From positions 1 through 20,403 of the forward strand of contig JANXSE010000363.1 in assembly GCA_025356695.1 (NCBI GenBank): DNA of 20,403 bases, given 5' to 3'. Made by a program: the position numbers and the translations under genes. The stretch is from Betaproteobacteria bacterium. GTDB lineage: Bacteria > Pseudomonadota > Gammaproteobacteria > Burkholderiales > SG8-41. Below the pieces are notes generated by a model. The model worked only from the letters and a program-made list of their open reading frames with translations, did not search any database and had not been told where the DNA came from. Below are positions 12,164 through 20,403 of this stretch, in pieces (positions within the stretch are counted from its first letter, which is position 1; each line of letters starts with the position of its first letter).

Positions 12164-15100
12164 TTAGTGAAAATCCCGACTCAATATCGAAAGTTGCCCC
12201 AGCAACGGGCTGTGATCAGTGAGCCGTCCGGCAATCAGATGCACCACCTCGCCGTCGCGCTCGAGGATGCCGTGCACGCCGAGCAAACGGGCGCCCAGCA
12301 GTTCACGGCGCTGGCGCTCGCCGACATCGCGCCACACCACCACACTCACGTTGCCGGTTTCGTCTTCGAGCGTGACGAAGACGACCCCCGAAGCGGTGTC
12401 GGGGCGCTGGCGCCCGGTAACGATGCCGGCGGCATGCACCGGCCGGCCGTGCGGCATATTGCGCAATTCGGCGGCGGTGACAAAACGCAGGCGTTTGAGG
12501 CGCTCGCGCAACAACGCCAGCGGATGACGGCCGAGCGTCAAACCGGTACTGGCGTAATCGGCGACCAGTTCCTCGCCTTCCGACGCTGGCGCGAACGCCG
12601 GCGCGGTTTCGCGCAGCGGCGCTTGCGCCAGCAAGGGTGTGGCACGTTCAACGCCGACGACCTGCCAGTGCGCGTCGCGGCGGTGCGCCGCAAGCTGACG
12701 CAAGGCGCCGGCCGCCGCCAGCAATTTCAACTCATACCGGTTGAGCGAGGCGCGGCGCGCCAGATCGACCGTCGACTCGAACGCGCGCTGCGCACGCGCG
12801 TCGACTATACGCTCTGCCGCCGCAGCGATAAAACCATGCACCACGCGCAACCCGAGCCGTACTGCCGGCGGCTCGCCTTCGAGTGTGCAATCCCAGTCAC
12901 TGACAACAATATCGACCGCGCGCACCTCAACACCGTGGCGGCGTGCGTCCTGCACGAGCTGCGACGGCGCGTAAAAACCCATCGGCTGGCTGTTGAGCAG
13001 TGCAGCGAGAAACGCCGCCGGCTCGTGATGCTTGATCCACGCCGAGATGTAGACGAGCAGGGCGAAACTCGCCGCGTGCGATTCCGGAAAACCATATTCG
13101 CCAAAACCGAGAATCTGGCGATATATCTGTTCGGCAAATTCGCGCGTGTAGTGGCGTGCCAGCATGCCGGAGACCAGGCGCTCTTCAAGATGTTCAAGCC
13201 CGCCTTTGCGTTTCCATGCCGCCATCGAGCGGCGCAGATGATCGGACTCACCGGGCGTGAAACCGGCCGCCACCACCGCGAGCTGCATGACCTGTTCCTG
13301 AAAAATCGGCACGCCGAGCGTGCGCTTCAACACACTACTCACTGCTTCGCTTGGATAAGACACCGGCTCTATGCCCTGGCGCCGGCGCAGATAGGGATGC
13401 ACCATACCGCCCTGGATCGGCCCCGGCCGCACGATCGCAACCTCGATGACGAGGTCGTAAAATTCCGCGGGCCGCAAGCGCGGCAGCATACTCATCTGCG
13501 CGCGCGATTCGATCTGGAATACGCCAATCGTATCGGCACGCTGTATCATTTTATAAACTGCAGCATCTTCGGCCGGCACGTCAGCCATGGCGAACGGCAC
13601 ACCGCGGCGCTGACTGATCATATCGAAAGCGCGCCGGATCGCCGACAGCATGCCGAGGGCCAGCACATCAACCTTGAGGAGCCCCAGCGCATCGAGATCG
13701 TCCTTGTCCCACTGAATCACGGAACGATCGGGCATCGCCGCGTTTTCGATCGGCACCAGCCGCGACAACAGGCCGCGCGCAAACACGAAGCCGCCAGTGT
13801 GCTGCGACAGATGGCGCGGAAAGCCGATCAATATGCGCGCCAGTTCGACCAGCTGCTGCACACGCATGCTCTCCGGATCGAAACCCGCTTCGCTTAATCG
13901 CTGCGTCAACACCTCTCTGCTATCCCACCAGGCAAACGATTTACCGATATGTTCGACCTGTGCAAGATCGAAACCCAGTGCCTTGCCCACATCGCGGATG
14001 GCACTGCGCGTGCGATAGCTGATGACGGTAGCGGTTAGCGCAGCGCGATCGCGGCCGTATTTCCTGTAGAGATACTGGATTACCTCTTCGCGCCGCTGAT
14101 GTTCAAAATCGACGTCAATATCCGGCGGCTCGTTGCGCTCGCGCGAAATGAAACGCTCGAACAGCACGCTCATGCGCGACGGATCGACCTCGGTGATGCC
14201 GAGCGCGTAACAAACCGTCGAATTGGCGGCCGAGCCGCGGCCCTGGCAGAGAATATTGTTGGCACGTGCAAACGCAACGATGTCGTAGACGGTCAGAAAG
14301 TACGGCTCGTAGCCAAGCTCAGCGATCAGCCTGAGTTCGCTCTCGACTTGCGCGCGCACATCGTGTAGTGCGCCGCGCGGATAACGCCGGCGCAACCCCT
14401 CTTCGGTCAGTGCGCGCAGATACGATGCCGGCGTGTGCCCTGCCGGCACCACCTCCTCCGGATATTCGTAACGCAGGGAATCGAGCGAAAAATCGCAACG
14501 CGCGGCAATGTGCACGGTTTCGGCCAGCAATTCCGGCGGGTAAATCTGCGCCAGCCGCATGCGCATACGCAAATGGCGCTCGGCGTTCGCATGCAAAGCA
14601 TATTGCGCCCCGGCTACCGGTGTGCCGATGCGGATTGCCGTCAATGTATCCTGCAGCGGGCGGCGCGAACGCACGTGCATGTGCACGTCCCCCGCCGCCA
14701 CCAGCGGCAGATGCGCGGCAGCGCCGAGCTCGCGCAATTGCGTCAGCCGCGCGCGGTCGTCGGGCCCGCACAACAGTTCTACTGCCAGCCAGACGCGGCC
14801 GGAAAAATATTCGCGCAGACGTTGCGCGTGCGTGAGCTCTGTTATGGCGTCGATCCGTACCACCGGCGGAATTAATATACTCAAACACCCGCCTGCCAGA
14901 CCAAGATCGTCCCACTCGAGGCAATACTCGCCTTTCGCGCTGCGGCGGCGCGCCGTGGTAATCAGTTGCGAGAGATTACCGTAGGCGTCGCGATCGGTCG
15001 CCAGCAGAACGATCTTCGGCCCGCGTTCAAGCTGAAACTCCGAGCCGATAATCAGTTTCAGCTTGTGCTGTTTGGCCGCGACGTGGGCGCGCACTACACC

Positions 15101-15250
15101 GGCGAACGAACATTCATCGGTAATCGCCAGCGCCGCGTAACCGAGCGCGGCCGCACGTTCAACGAGTTCTTCCGGATGCGAAGCGCCGCGCAAAAAACTG
15201 AAATTGCTCACGCAATGCAGTTCGGCATAGTCGGGTAATGCGGCAAACAC
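12164..15250 (-). CDS. dnaE2: Error-prone DNA polymerase III alpha subunit DnaE2 (ImuC)
   Basis: A 1028-residue C-family DNA polymerase of the DnaE2/ImuC type, which performs damage-induced mutagenic synthesis with ImuA and ImuB. An N-terminal PHP domain begins [23 protein letters not shown]. The polymerase acids are seen as PDIDVDF (Asp379 and Asp381) and [10 protein letters not shown] (Asp528). Helix-hairpin-helix and OB regions follow ([32 protein letters not shown] near 960). It ends SRDFH, a hallmark of DnaE2. The start is GTG 15250; no clear ribosome site is seen. It lies 118 bases after imuB, separated by a REP-like hairpin, and is probably the last gene of lexA-imuA-imuB-dnaE2. LexA control is expected from the lexA promoter. 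A pair of GTGTT half-sites 10 bases apart lies just before the start (15252-15266), but they are direct repeats, not a dyad. Confidence 0.95.
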   Translation of the reverse strand: MFAALPDYAELHCVSNFSFLRGASHPEELVERAAALGYAALAITDECSFAGVVRAHVAAKQHKLKLIIGSEFQLERGPKIVLLATDRDAYGNLSQLITTARRRSAKGEYCLEWDDLGLAGGCLSILIPPVVRIDAITELTHAQRLREYFSGRVWLAVELLCGPDDRARLTQLRELGAAAHLPLVAAGDVHMHVRSRRPLQDTLTAIRIGTPVAGAQYALHANAERHLRMRMRLAQIYPPELLAETVHIAARCDFSLDSLRYEYPEEVVPAGHTPASYLRALTEEGLRRRYPRGALHDVRAQVESELRLIAELGYEPYFLTVYDIVAFARANNILCQGRGSAANSTVCYALGITEVDPSRMSVLFERFISRERNEPPDIDVDFEHQRREEVIQYLYRKYGRDRAALTATVISYRTRSAIRDVGKALGFDLAQVEHIGKSFAWWDSREVLTQRLSEAGFDPESMRVQQLVELARILIGFPRHLSQHTGGFVFARGLLSRLVPIENAAMPDRSVIQWDKDDLDALGLLKVDVLALGMLSAIRRAFDMISQRRGVPFAMADVPAEDAAVYKMIQRADTIGVFQIESRAQMSMLPRLRPAEFYDLVIEVAIVRPGPIQGGMVHPYLRRRQGIEPVSYPSEAVSSVLKRTLGVPIFQEQVMQLAVVAAGFTPGESDHLRRSMAAWKRKGGLEHLEERLVSGMLARHYTREFAEQIYRQILGFGEYGFPESHAASFALLVYISAWIKHHEPAAFLAALLNSQPMGFYAPSQLVQDARRHGVEVRAVDIVVSDWDCTLEGEPPAVRLGLRVVHGFIAAAAERIVDARAQRAFESTVDLARRASLNRYELKLLAAAGALRQLAAHRRDAHWQVVGVERATPLLAQAPLRETAPAFAPASEGEELVADYASTGLTLGRHPLALLRERLKRLRFVTAAELRNMPHGRPVHAAGIVTGRQRPDTASGVVFVTLEDETGNVSVVVWRDVGERQRRELLGARLLGVHGILERDGEVVHLIAGRLTDHSPLLGQLSILSRDFH

Positions 15251-15298
15251 CGGAAAACACTTTGCAAAGGCGGCGCGGGAAAATCAAAACAGCTCAGC

Positions 15299-15357
15299 AG
15301 CCCGGTCGGAATGAAACGTAATTAGCTCCCTGAATTACGCTACGCTCCTTCCGGGCT
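15299..15357 (-). repeat. REP-like hairpin element in the imuB-dnaE2 gap
   Basis: Outer arms AGCCCGG (15299-15305) and CCGGGCT (15351-15357) and inner arms CGTAATT (15317-15323) and AATTACG (15333-15339) form a long interrupted stem with a 9-base loop. Read on the - strand it starts CGTAGCCCGGAAGGAGCGTAGCG, a close match to the GTAGCCCGGATG-GAGCGCAGCG repeats scattered between genes in many proteobacteria and linked to REP-associated tyrosine transposases (recalled, not searched). No transposase is nearby. It may stabilise or cut the mRNA between imuB and dnaE2. Confidence 0.65.
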
Positions 15358-15368
15358 ACGTCTGCCAA

Positions 15369-16796
15369 CTAACCAAAGATACCGTGTAAATACCAGCCGC
15401 CGGGCCGGCGCCGCTCGCGGTACACCCACACGGTTGAACGCTCGGCGGTCTGCGCGACGAAGTAATCGCGTTTGACGTCGCCGCCGTCCCACCAGCCGGA
15501 CTCGATGCGCTCAGGCCCGGCGACAATCGCCAGCGGGCCGTTCTCGCTATAAGGTTTTTCCGCCACCTGTTTGAGCGGGCGCGGTTCGCGCAGCAGCCAC
15601 AACGGGCGCGGACGCGGCGTCACCTGCAGTGGACGCGCACCGGGTGCGGCGCGCTGCCAGGCGTGCTCGGGACGATGTTCTGCGCGCGGTGAAAGCGACT
15701 GCACCGCTTCGCTACCAAGCCGCGCGCTCAAGCGTTCGATCAGCTTCGCCCAATCGGCGGAACGATCGGCAATCTCGGCGAACAGCGTTTTGTTTTCGCC
15801 GGCAAGCACGAGTATTTCATCGGCTTCAAGCGCCAACTGCACAACCGGCGCGGCAAGCTTGAGCGCCGCAAGTTGTTCGCGCACCACGGCGATGAAGCGG
15901 CCCGGGTCGCGTGTCGGCGTCGCCAGTCCGGTTTCAAGCACGGTCGGCGCACGATCCTCATGCGTCAGCAGCAGCTTGAAATGTTGCACGCTGCCGCAGC
16001 GACCGCCGAGATAACCTGCTAACTGTGTGAGCATGCGCTGCACCGAGAACAGCAGGGCTTCGGCATGTTCCACTTTGGTGCCGAGATCAAGTTTCGAGGA
16101 AAATTTTTCCGCCGGCGTGAAAAAACACCGCGCCTCGGGCCGCGTGCCGAGTGCGCGATCGAGCTGTTCGAGAAATTGCGGACCGAAACGGCGCGTCGCA
16201 CCGTCACGCGGCAGTTTCAATGCGGCACCGACAGTTTTGACGCCGATCGCAGCCAGCGTCTCCAGCGTTTTGGTATCGCAGTCGAGCGCCTTCACCGGCA
16301 GCGGCGCAATTTCGGATTCGATCATGCGTTTGCAACTGACAATTTTTTCGCTGCCGGCGCGCGCCAGCAGCCATGCCGCCGCCACCGTCGGCGCACAGGC
16401 AAGCGACAACGTGTAGCCCATGTCGGCAGCGCCGCGCCGGATCATCGCCAATATGGGTTTGATGCCGCCGAAGAGTTTGAGGCTGCCTTCGATTTCGAGC
16501 AGCAGCCCGGACGGCGACTGCAATGAGACACCGGACGTGAACTGCAGCGCCCACGCTGCAAGTTGATCGAGTGCAATACGCTCTGCTGTCGCATCGCGCT
16601 GACGATAAACAAGATCTGGCACCAGCGCACAGGCCGCGGCAATACTCATGCCGATGCGCGCGCCACGCACCGCCGCGCGCTCGTTGCTCACCAGCACGCG
16701 CCCGCCCTCGGCGACCGCATGCGCTTCAGTTGACGCTGACGCCTGCGCGAATGCTTCGAGCGGCAAGTGCGGGAAATGCAATGCGATCCATAACAT
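15369..16796 (-). CDS. imuB: Mutasome protein ImuB (inactive Y-family polymerase-like hub)
   Basis: A 475-residue ImuB. It starts MLWIALHFPHLPLEAF, the usual ImuB opening, with GGAG 6 bases upstream; longer in-frame starts would include that site. It has the Y-family polymerase layout but lacks the catalytic acids. The first motif (normally with Asp) reads LWIALHFP, and the S-x-D-E-A motif is replaced by LLLEIEGSLKLFGG. The C-terminal part has RPRPLWLLREPRPL and the conserved ending RDYFVAQT, VWVYRERRRPGGWYLHGIFG. In this system ImuB does not polymerise. It links the beta clamp, ImuA and DnaE2 at stalled forks. I could not identify a clear beta-clamp pentapeptide. Its start lies inside the imuA 3' end (71-base overlap), so the two are coupled. 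Confidence 0.94.
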   Translation of the reverse strand: MLWIALHFPHLPLEAFAQASASTEAHAVAEGGRVLVSNERAAVRGARIGMSIAAACALVPDLVYRQRDATAERIALDQLAAWALQFTSGVSLQSPSGLLLEIEGSLKLFGGIKPILAMIRRGAADMGYTLSLACAPTVAAAWLLARAGSEKIVSCKRMIESEIAPLPVKALDCDTKTLETLAAIGVKTVGAALKLPRDGATRRFGPQFLEQLDRALGTRPEARCFFTPAEKFSSKLDLGTKVEHAEALLFSVQRMLTQLAGYLGGRCGSVQHFKLLLTHEDRAPTVLETGLATPTRDPGRFIAVVREQLAALKLAAPVVQLALEADEILVLAGENKTLFAEIADRSADWAKLIERLSARLGSEAVQSLSPRAEHRPEHAWQRAAPGARPLQVTPRPRPLWLLREPRPLKQVAEKPYSENGPLAIVAGPERIESGWWDGGDVKRDYFVAQTAERSTVWVYRERRRPGGWYLHGIFG

Positions 16797-17454
16797 GGCT
16801 TGCTCCATTTGGTTCAATAAAAGTTTTTTGTTCAACCGGCACCTGCGGCGTCAGCATGATCGGGCTGCTCAACACGCCGCCGCGCCGTTTTAAAATACGC
16901 GCCGCCAGCCCGCCGTTTTGCGTGTAGAGATTCAGGCGCAACGCCGCCGGCGTCGATTCCGCCGCACAGCGCGGCGGACGAAACAACACAGCAATGGTTG
17001 AACTACCCTCAGCGGCAAGTTGCAGGCGACGCAGTTCGGTGTAGTCAATACGTTCGGGCCACGCCAGCACCGCACCGCAGGTCTGTGAGCGCAGCGCCTG
17101 CTCGAACGCCCATAGCGTTTCACGCGGCGAACGCGTGCGTATCATCAGGAGATGCGAGAGATCGATGCCGGCCGCAGCCAGCGCCGGTGCGTACGGCAGA
17201 TAGGGCGGCGCGATCCACGCCAGCCAGCGCCCCTGCGCTGCGAGATTGGCGAGCGCATGACCCAGCACACGCAACTCACCGATGCCTTCGTACTGCGCAA
17301 GAATTTCCGTCAGCGCCGCGGTCGGCCAGCCGCCCCCCGGCAACTCGGCATCAAGCCCGGCGTAACCGCTCGGCACGCTCGGCGTCGTCACACGGCCCAA
17401 CTGATGGCCGCGCCAGATCGCCGGATGCGACAACAATGCAGACAATGCATTCAT
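16726..17454 (-). CDS. imuA: Translesion synthesis accessory protein ImuA
   Basis: A 242-residue ImuA, a RecA-like accessory factor of the ImuA-ImuB-DnaE2 mutasome. It has the family landmarks HPAIWRGHQLGR (10-21), GYAGLDAELPGGGWPTAALTEIL (a degenerate Walker A-like region), WLAWIAPPYLPYAPALAAAGIDLSHLL and LLMIRTRSPRETLWAFEQALRS. I chose ATG 17454, which shares one base with the lexA stop (TGATG); an upstream start would overlap lexA by 11 codons without conserved sequence. The tight overlap with lexA in front and imuB behind shows a coupled operon in which LexA represses its own operon partners. The last 23 codons overlap imuB. Confidence 0.92.
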   Translation of the reverse strand: MNALSALLSHPAIWRGHQLGRVTTPSVPSGYAGLDAELPGGGWPTAALTEILAQYEGIGELRVLGHALANLAAQGRWLAWIAPPYLPYAPALAAAGIDLSHLLMIRTRSPRETLWAFEQALRSQTCGAVLAWPERIDYTELRRLQLAAEGSSTIAVLFRPPRCAAESTPAALRLNLYTQNGGLAARILKRRGGVLSSPIMLTPQVPVEQKTFIEPNGASHVMDRIAFPALAARSIRAGVSVN

Positions 17455-18077
17455 CAGGTATGACCGGCGCGGATTACACCGACGCAAATGCCTTCGATCG
17501 TGAGTTCATCACGACGCAGGTCCACCACGATCGGTTTGAACGCAGGGTTCTCGGCGATGAGTTCAACCTGATGACCGTGCCGCTGAAAACGCTTGACCGT
17601 GACTTCGTCGTACAGCCGCGCCACCACAATCTGGCCGGCGCGCGCTTCTTGCGTTTTATGCACTGCAATGTAATCGCCGTCGAGTATGGCAGCGTCGCGC
17701 ATGCTCATGCCGCGCACCTTCAACAGATAATCGGCATGCGGCTTGAACATCGCCGGATCGACGCGCACCTGCCGTTCGATATTTTCTTCGCTCATGATCG
17801 GGCTGCCGGCGGCGACACGCCCGATCAGCGGCAGCTCAGCCTGATAACCGGCGGCATGCGGATCAGCCTGTTTGACGCGAATGCCGCGCGAAGCGCTGTC
17901 GATGCGTTCGATCGCACCTTTGCGCGCGAGGGCCAGCAGATGATTGCGTGCCGCCGTGGCCGAACGAAAACCGAAGTTCGCCGCAATCTCGGCCTGCGTC
18001 GGCGGATAACCGTTGGCGCGTATGCGTTCCTGAATGAAACGCAGCAGCTGGTTCTGGCGGGAGGTCAGTTCTTCCAT
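17454..18077 (-). CDS. lexA: LexA repressor, mutasome-linked type with an altered recognition helix
   Basis: A 207-residue LexA when started at ATG 18077 ([12 protein letters not shown]), the normal length. An upstream start would run through the promoter and operator. The winged-helix domain (1-65) has [34 protein letters not shown]. coli LexA has SPNAAEEHL at the operator-reading helix, while this protein has SATAARNHL, so residues 41, 44 and 45, important for CTGT contacts, differ. The autocleavage parts are intact: the Ala90-Gly91 bond (GRVAAGSPI), Ser125 (GMSMRD) and Lys141 (AVHKTQ). RecA-stimulated self-cleavage should thus be normal while DNA specificity differs. It is first of lexA-imuA-imuB-dnaE2. 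This organism may carry a second, general lexA elsewhere, as some pseudomonads do (inference). Confidence 0.95.
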   Translation of the reverse strand: MEELTSRQNQLLRFIQERIRANGYPPTQAEIAANFGFRSATAARNHLLALARKGAIERIDSASRGIRVKQADPHAAGYQAELPLIGRVAAGSPIMSEENIERQVRVDPAMFKPHADYLLKVRGMSMRDAAILDGDYIAVHKTQEARAGQIVVARLYDEVTVKRFQRHGHQVELIAENPAFKPIVVDLRRDELTIEGICVGVIRAGHT

Positions 18078-18098
18078 GGAGCACCGGGTGATTAATCG

Positions 18099-18122
18099 AC
18101 TAGTGTTTTTATTAACACCAGT
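18099..18122. promoter_or_regulatory. Candidate LexA operator of non-E. coli type
   Basis: A 24-base dyad of form ACTnGTGTT-N6-AACACnAGT, with 9-base arms and one mismatched pair. It overlaps the expected transcription start of lexA and lies 21 bases before the ATG. No CTGT-N8-ACAG box is present. The position is ideal for autorepression. The assignment to LexA rests on position, symmetry and the changed LexA recognition helix. Confidence 0.6.
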
Positions 18123-18125
18123 GTG

Positions 18126-18153
18126 ATTATACACACCAAACAGCGCCCGGCAA
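18126..18153 (-). promoter_or_regulatory. Predicted sigma70 promoter of the lexA-imuA-imuB-dnaE2 operon
   Basis: On the - strand, -35 TTGCCG (18153-18148), a 16-base spacer and a perfect -10 TATAAT (18131-18126). The -10 is itself framed by GTGTG and CACAC (18121-18136), a second small dyad touching the larger operator. The start would be near 18118, inside the operator. The promoter lies in the 84 bases after the SRAP gene stop. Confidence 0.65.
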
Positions 18154-18161
18154 CTATTACG

Positions 18162-18836
18162 CTAAGCCCCTGATTCGATAGGCTCGATCAACTCAGCGTC
18201 GTCATTCTTTGGCGCATTCACGCGCGTGCTTACCGCATAGGCGGCCATCGTCGTGTCGGCGCAGGGCTGGATCAATTGCTTGAGCGCCGGCACTGACTGA
18301 TTCGCAGGATCGAGCCACGCGTCGTGATCGCACGCATCGAGTATCACCGGCATGCGGTCGTGAATGTTGCACATCACGCCGTTCGGTCCGGTGGTAATGA
18401 TGGCGCAGGTCTCTATCACGCCATCGGGGCCCTGCCAGCGTTCGGTGATGCCGGCAATTGCAAACAGCGGCGCATTGAGCGGATGCATGTAATAAGGCTG
18501 CCTGCGGCCGGCGACGCTTTTCCATTCGTAGAAACCACTCGCCGGAATCAGGCAGCGCGAACGCTTGAACGCGTTGCGGAACGACGGTTTTTCATCGACC
18601 GTTTCGCCGCGCGCGTTGGCGAGTTTGTTACCGATCGCCGCGTCCTTTGCCCAACCCGGTATCAAACCCCATTTGAACAGTTCGGCGACGCGCCCCTGCG
18701 CCGGGTCTTCGCGCACGATCAATATATTGCTCGACGGCGTGATGTTATAGCGCGCGCTCCACTCGTTTTTTTTACCGAGCTTGAACGTGATGGCAATGAC
18801 TTCGGGAGTCGCGTGTAATGAAAAACGTCCGCACAT
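18162..18836 (-). CDS. SRAP-domain abasic-site crosslinking protein (YedK/HMCES family)
   Basis: A 224-residue SRAP protein. After Met removal the catalytic Cys2 (MCGRFS) becomes N-terminal and bonds covalently to abasic sites in single-stranded DNA, shielding them. The other family active-site residues are present: Asn74 and Arg76 (NARGET), Glu104 (GFYEWK) and His159 (HDRMPVIL), at almost the same positions as in E. coli YedK. WGLIPGWA (56-63) is also typical. The start is fixed by the Cys2 requirement; its ribosome site is weak. It lies 84 bases upstream of lexA on the same strand, so its transcripts would run into the SOS operon. The pairing suggests a common role in tolerating abasic and replication-blocking lesions. 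I see no convincing SOS box before it. Confidence 0.95.
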   Translation of the reverse strand: MCGRFSLHATPEVIAITFKLGKKNEWSARYNITPSSNILIVREDPAQGRVAELFKWGLIPGWAKDAAIGNKLANARGETVDEKPSFRNAFKRSRCLIPASGFYEWKSVAGRRQPYYMHPLNAPLFAIAGITERWQGPDGVIETCAIITTGPNGVMCNIHDRMPVILDACDHDAWLDPANQSVPALKQLIQPCADTTMAAYAVSTRVNAPKNDDAELIEPIESGA

Positions 18837-18906
18837 AGGCCGATGATGTCACGACCGGCAGCGAGTGTGCGCGCACAGCGCAATAAATTTCAGGGCATCA
18901 GTGCAA

Positions 18907-18927
18907 GATCCGGCGCGGCACCGGATC
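18907..18927 (-). terminator. Hairpin overlapping the cysA stop codon
   Basis: GATCCGG (18907-18913) and CCGGATC (18921-18927) form a perfect 7-bp stem around a 7-base loop, overlapping the cysA stop. On the - strand only TT follows, so termination would be weak. It may mark the 3' end of the cys transcript, with SRAP starting 70 bases further on. Confidence 0.35.
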
Positions 18928-19981
18928 AACCGAATACGTGGTGTCTGCGCGGACGAAACGCCACGCGGTCGCCGTTGCCGATGCCGAGTTCGAGAAAACG
19001 CTCTTTGTTGATCTCCGCCTGTATCGTTTCGCCGCCATCGACACGCTGCAGATGAACGCGCACGCGCGGACCGATCGCCGAACACTGCCGGACCACCGCC
19101 TTCAAGGTATCTTCCGCATCATTGGCGGCCAGTATCTCGATATCGTGCGGCCTGACGTAAAAGGTCGCAGCATCATCCGTGAGAATCGCGCCCTCCGGCA
19201 CGGCAACCGTGCGGTCGCCGATGCGCGCATGGCCGTTGTGCACGCGGCCGTGAAACAGATTGACGTCACCGAGAAACTGATAGACGAACGGCGTGGCCGG
19301 ATGATCGTAAACCTCGGCCGGCGTGCCAACTTGTTCGACGCGCCCTTCGTTCATCACGATCACGCGATCGGCCACTTCAAGCGCTTCTTCCTGATCGTGG
19401 GTAACGAACAAACTGGTGACGTGAAGATCATCGTGCAGGCGTCGCAGCCAGGCGCGCAGCTCCTTGCGCACTTTGGCGTCGAGCGCCCCGAACGGTTCGT
19501 CGAGCAGCAACACCTTCGGCTCGACGGCCAGTGCGCGCGCCAAAGCGATGCGCTGGCGCTGCCCGCCCGACAGTTGGCTAGGATAATGCCCTGCCAGCCA
19601 GTCGAGTTGCACAAGTTTCAGCAGCGACATCACCTTGTCGCGGATTGCCGCATCCGACGGACGGCTACGCCGCGGCCTGACGCGCAGGCCGAAGGCGACG
19701 TTTTCATACACCGTCATATGGCGGAACAACGCGTAATGCTGAAACACGAAACCGACCTGCCGCTCGCCGACGTCGCTGTCAGTCGCATCTTCACCCTGGA
19801 AAAATATGCGGCCCTGGTCGGCGGTTTCGAACCCTGCAATAATGCGCAGCAGCGTCGTCTTGCCCGAGCCCGACGGCCCGAGCAAGGCAACCAGTTCGCC
19901 GCTGGCGACTTCGATGCTCACATCGTTCACGGCAACAAAGCTGCCGAATGCGCGCGTGATGTTGCGTGCTTCAATACTCAT
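18926..19981 (-). CDS. cysA: Sulfate/thiosulfate import ATP-binding protein CysA
   Basis: A 351-residue ABC ATPase. Walker A GPSGSGKT (35-42), Q-loop Gln81 (VFQHYALF), signature LSGGQ (137-141), Walker B LLLDEP (158-163) and switch His195 (THDQEEA) are all intact. The sequence [40 protein letters not shown] and the N-x-F-x-G stretch ([10 protein letters not shown]) with a C-terminal TOBE-like regulatory domain fit CysA rather than other importers. It powers uptake of sulfate or thiosulfate at the cytoplasmic face of the inner membrane, working with CysT/CysU and CysW. Its start overlaps the cysW stop by 4 bases (ATGA), so translation is coupled. Confidence 0.93.
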   Translation of the reverse strand: MSIEARNITRAFGSFVAVNDVSIEVASGELVALLGPSGSGKTTLLRIIAGFETADQGRIFFQGEDATDSDVGERQVGFVFQHYALFRHMTVYENVAFGLRVRPRRSRPSDAAIRDKVMSLLKLVQLDWLAGHYPSQLSGGQRQRIALARALAVEPKVLLLDEPFGALDAKVRKELRAWLRRLHDDLHVTSLFVTHDQEEALEVADRVIVMNEGRVEQVGTPAEVYDHPATPFVYQFLGDVNLFHGRVHNGHARIGDRTVAVPEGAILTDDAATFYVRPHDIEILAANDAEDTLKAVVRQCSAIGPRVRVHLQRVDGGETIQAEINKERFLELGIGNGDRVAFRPRRHHVFG

Positions 19982-20403
19982 GATGCCTTCCTCTTTGTGT
20001 AATCACCGGCCTGCCATTCGATCAGCGACTTCGCCGCCAGCGTCACCAGTGCCAGCAGCGCCAGCAATGACGCCACCGCAAACGCTGCGGTGAAGTTATA
20101 TTCGTTATAGAGAATTTCGACATGCAACGGCATCGTGTTGGTGAGACCGCGCACATGACCGGACACCACCGACACCGCGCCGAATTCGCCCATCGCGCGC
20201 GCATTGCACAGAATCACGCCGTAGAGCAGACCCCATTTGATATTCGGCAGCGTCACCCGCCAGAACGTCTGCCAGCCGCTGGCGCCGAGCACAATGGCGG
20301 CCTCCTCCTCTTCCCTGCCCTGCGCTTCCATCAGCGGAATCAATTCGCGCGCGACAAACGGAAAAGTGACAAAGATGGTCGCCAGCACAATGCCCGGCAC
20401 GGC
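19978..20403 (-). CDS. cysW: Sulfate/thiosulfate ABC transporter permease CysW, C-terminal part (5' end outside window)
   Basis: The last 141 codons of an inner-membrane permease; the reading frame is open to the window edge. The cytoplasmic EAA loop that docks on the ATPase reads [25 protein letters not shown], with the expected Gly and Leu-Pro. [56 protein letters not shown] is typical for CysW, with a final membrane segment before the tail [13 protein letters not shown]. The 4-base overlap with cysA shows an operon. CysT/CysU and a sulfate-binding protein would be expected upstream, outside the window. Confidence 0.93.
   Translation of the reverse strand, partial: AVPGIVLATIFVTFPFVARELIPLMEAQGREEEEAAIVLGASGWQTFWRVTLPNIKWGLLYGVILCNARAMGEFGAVSVVSGHVRGLTNTMPLHVEILYNEYNFTAAFAVASLLALLALVTLAAKSLIEWQAGDYTKRKAS

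Noticed and set aside
11855..13897. A 680-codon open frame on the + strand opposite the GMC copy 3 start and dnaE2.
   Set aside because: It is antisense to two well-supported genes, its product is rich in Arg, His and Gln without recognisable domains, and it has no sensible ribosome site. It is a high-GC shadow frame.
15252..15266. Two GTGTT half-sites before dnaE2 as a second LexA operator.
   Set aside because: They are direct repeats 10 bases apart, without the inverted AACAC arm, so they do not form the dyad seen at lexA.
18862..18881. TGTGCGCGCACA palindrome (18866-18877) upstream of SRAP as an SOS box.
   Set aside because: On the - strand it gives CTGT-N8-ACTC, only a partial match to the E. 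coli-type box, and it does not match the ACTnGTGTT dyad before lexA. GC-rich palindromes of this length arise easily here.

Overview
The window looks like a high-GC betaproteobacterial chromosome segment, most likely from the Burkholderiales. The evidence is three Bug-type (TctC-like) solute receptors without their membrane partners, a lexA-imuA-imuB-dnaE2 mutasome operon and cysW-cysA transport genes. The lineage is an inference from gene content. Genes are tightly packed, no gap exceeds about 130 bases, and I see no tRNA, rRNA, CRISPR array or insertion sequence.

Region 1 (1-5407) is catabolic. A leftward operon carries a hotdog thioesterase, a carboxymuconolactone-decarboxylase-fold (CMD) protein and a Bug receptor cut by the window edge. 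Divergent from it, on the + strand, are a second CMD-fold protein and a Tat-exported FMN-dependent alpha-hydroxy-acid dehydrogenase. The latter carries an internal CxxCH motif of the type that attaches heme c. Two Bug receptors that overlap by one base follow on the - strand.

Region 2 (5459-12150, - strand) is the most unusual part. It is an array of three colinear 589-residue GMC flavoprotein dehydrogenase subunits, one intact Tat-signal small subunit (gluconate 2-dehydrogenase subunit 3 family) and one small mono-heme cytochrome c. A decayed, frameshifted tail of a second small-subunit gene lies between flavoproteins 3 and 2, so the order was once large-small-large-small-large-cytochrome. 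The flavoproteins have no signal peptide and probably ride to the periplasm with the small subunit. Three flavoproteins therefore appear to share one exporter/chaperone and one electron acceptor. They differ most in one stretch (about residues 370-415), and the last one has Gln where the second active-site residue (Asn or His) is expected.

Region 3 (12164-18153, - strand) is an SOS mutagenesis operon: lexA, imuA, imuB and dnaE2. The lexA promoter has a perfect -10 and a large dyad that is not of the E. coli CTGT-N8-ACAG type. The LexA recognition helix is also changed. A REP-like hairpin sits between imuB and dnaE2. An SRAP (YedK/HMCES-type) abasic-site crosslinking protein lies just upstream of lexA on the same strand, giving a DNA-damage neighbourhood.

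Region 4 (18907-20403, - strand) holds cysA and the end of cysW of a sulfate/thiosulfate ABC importer.
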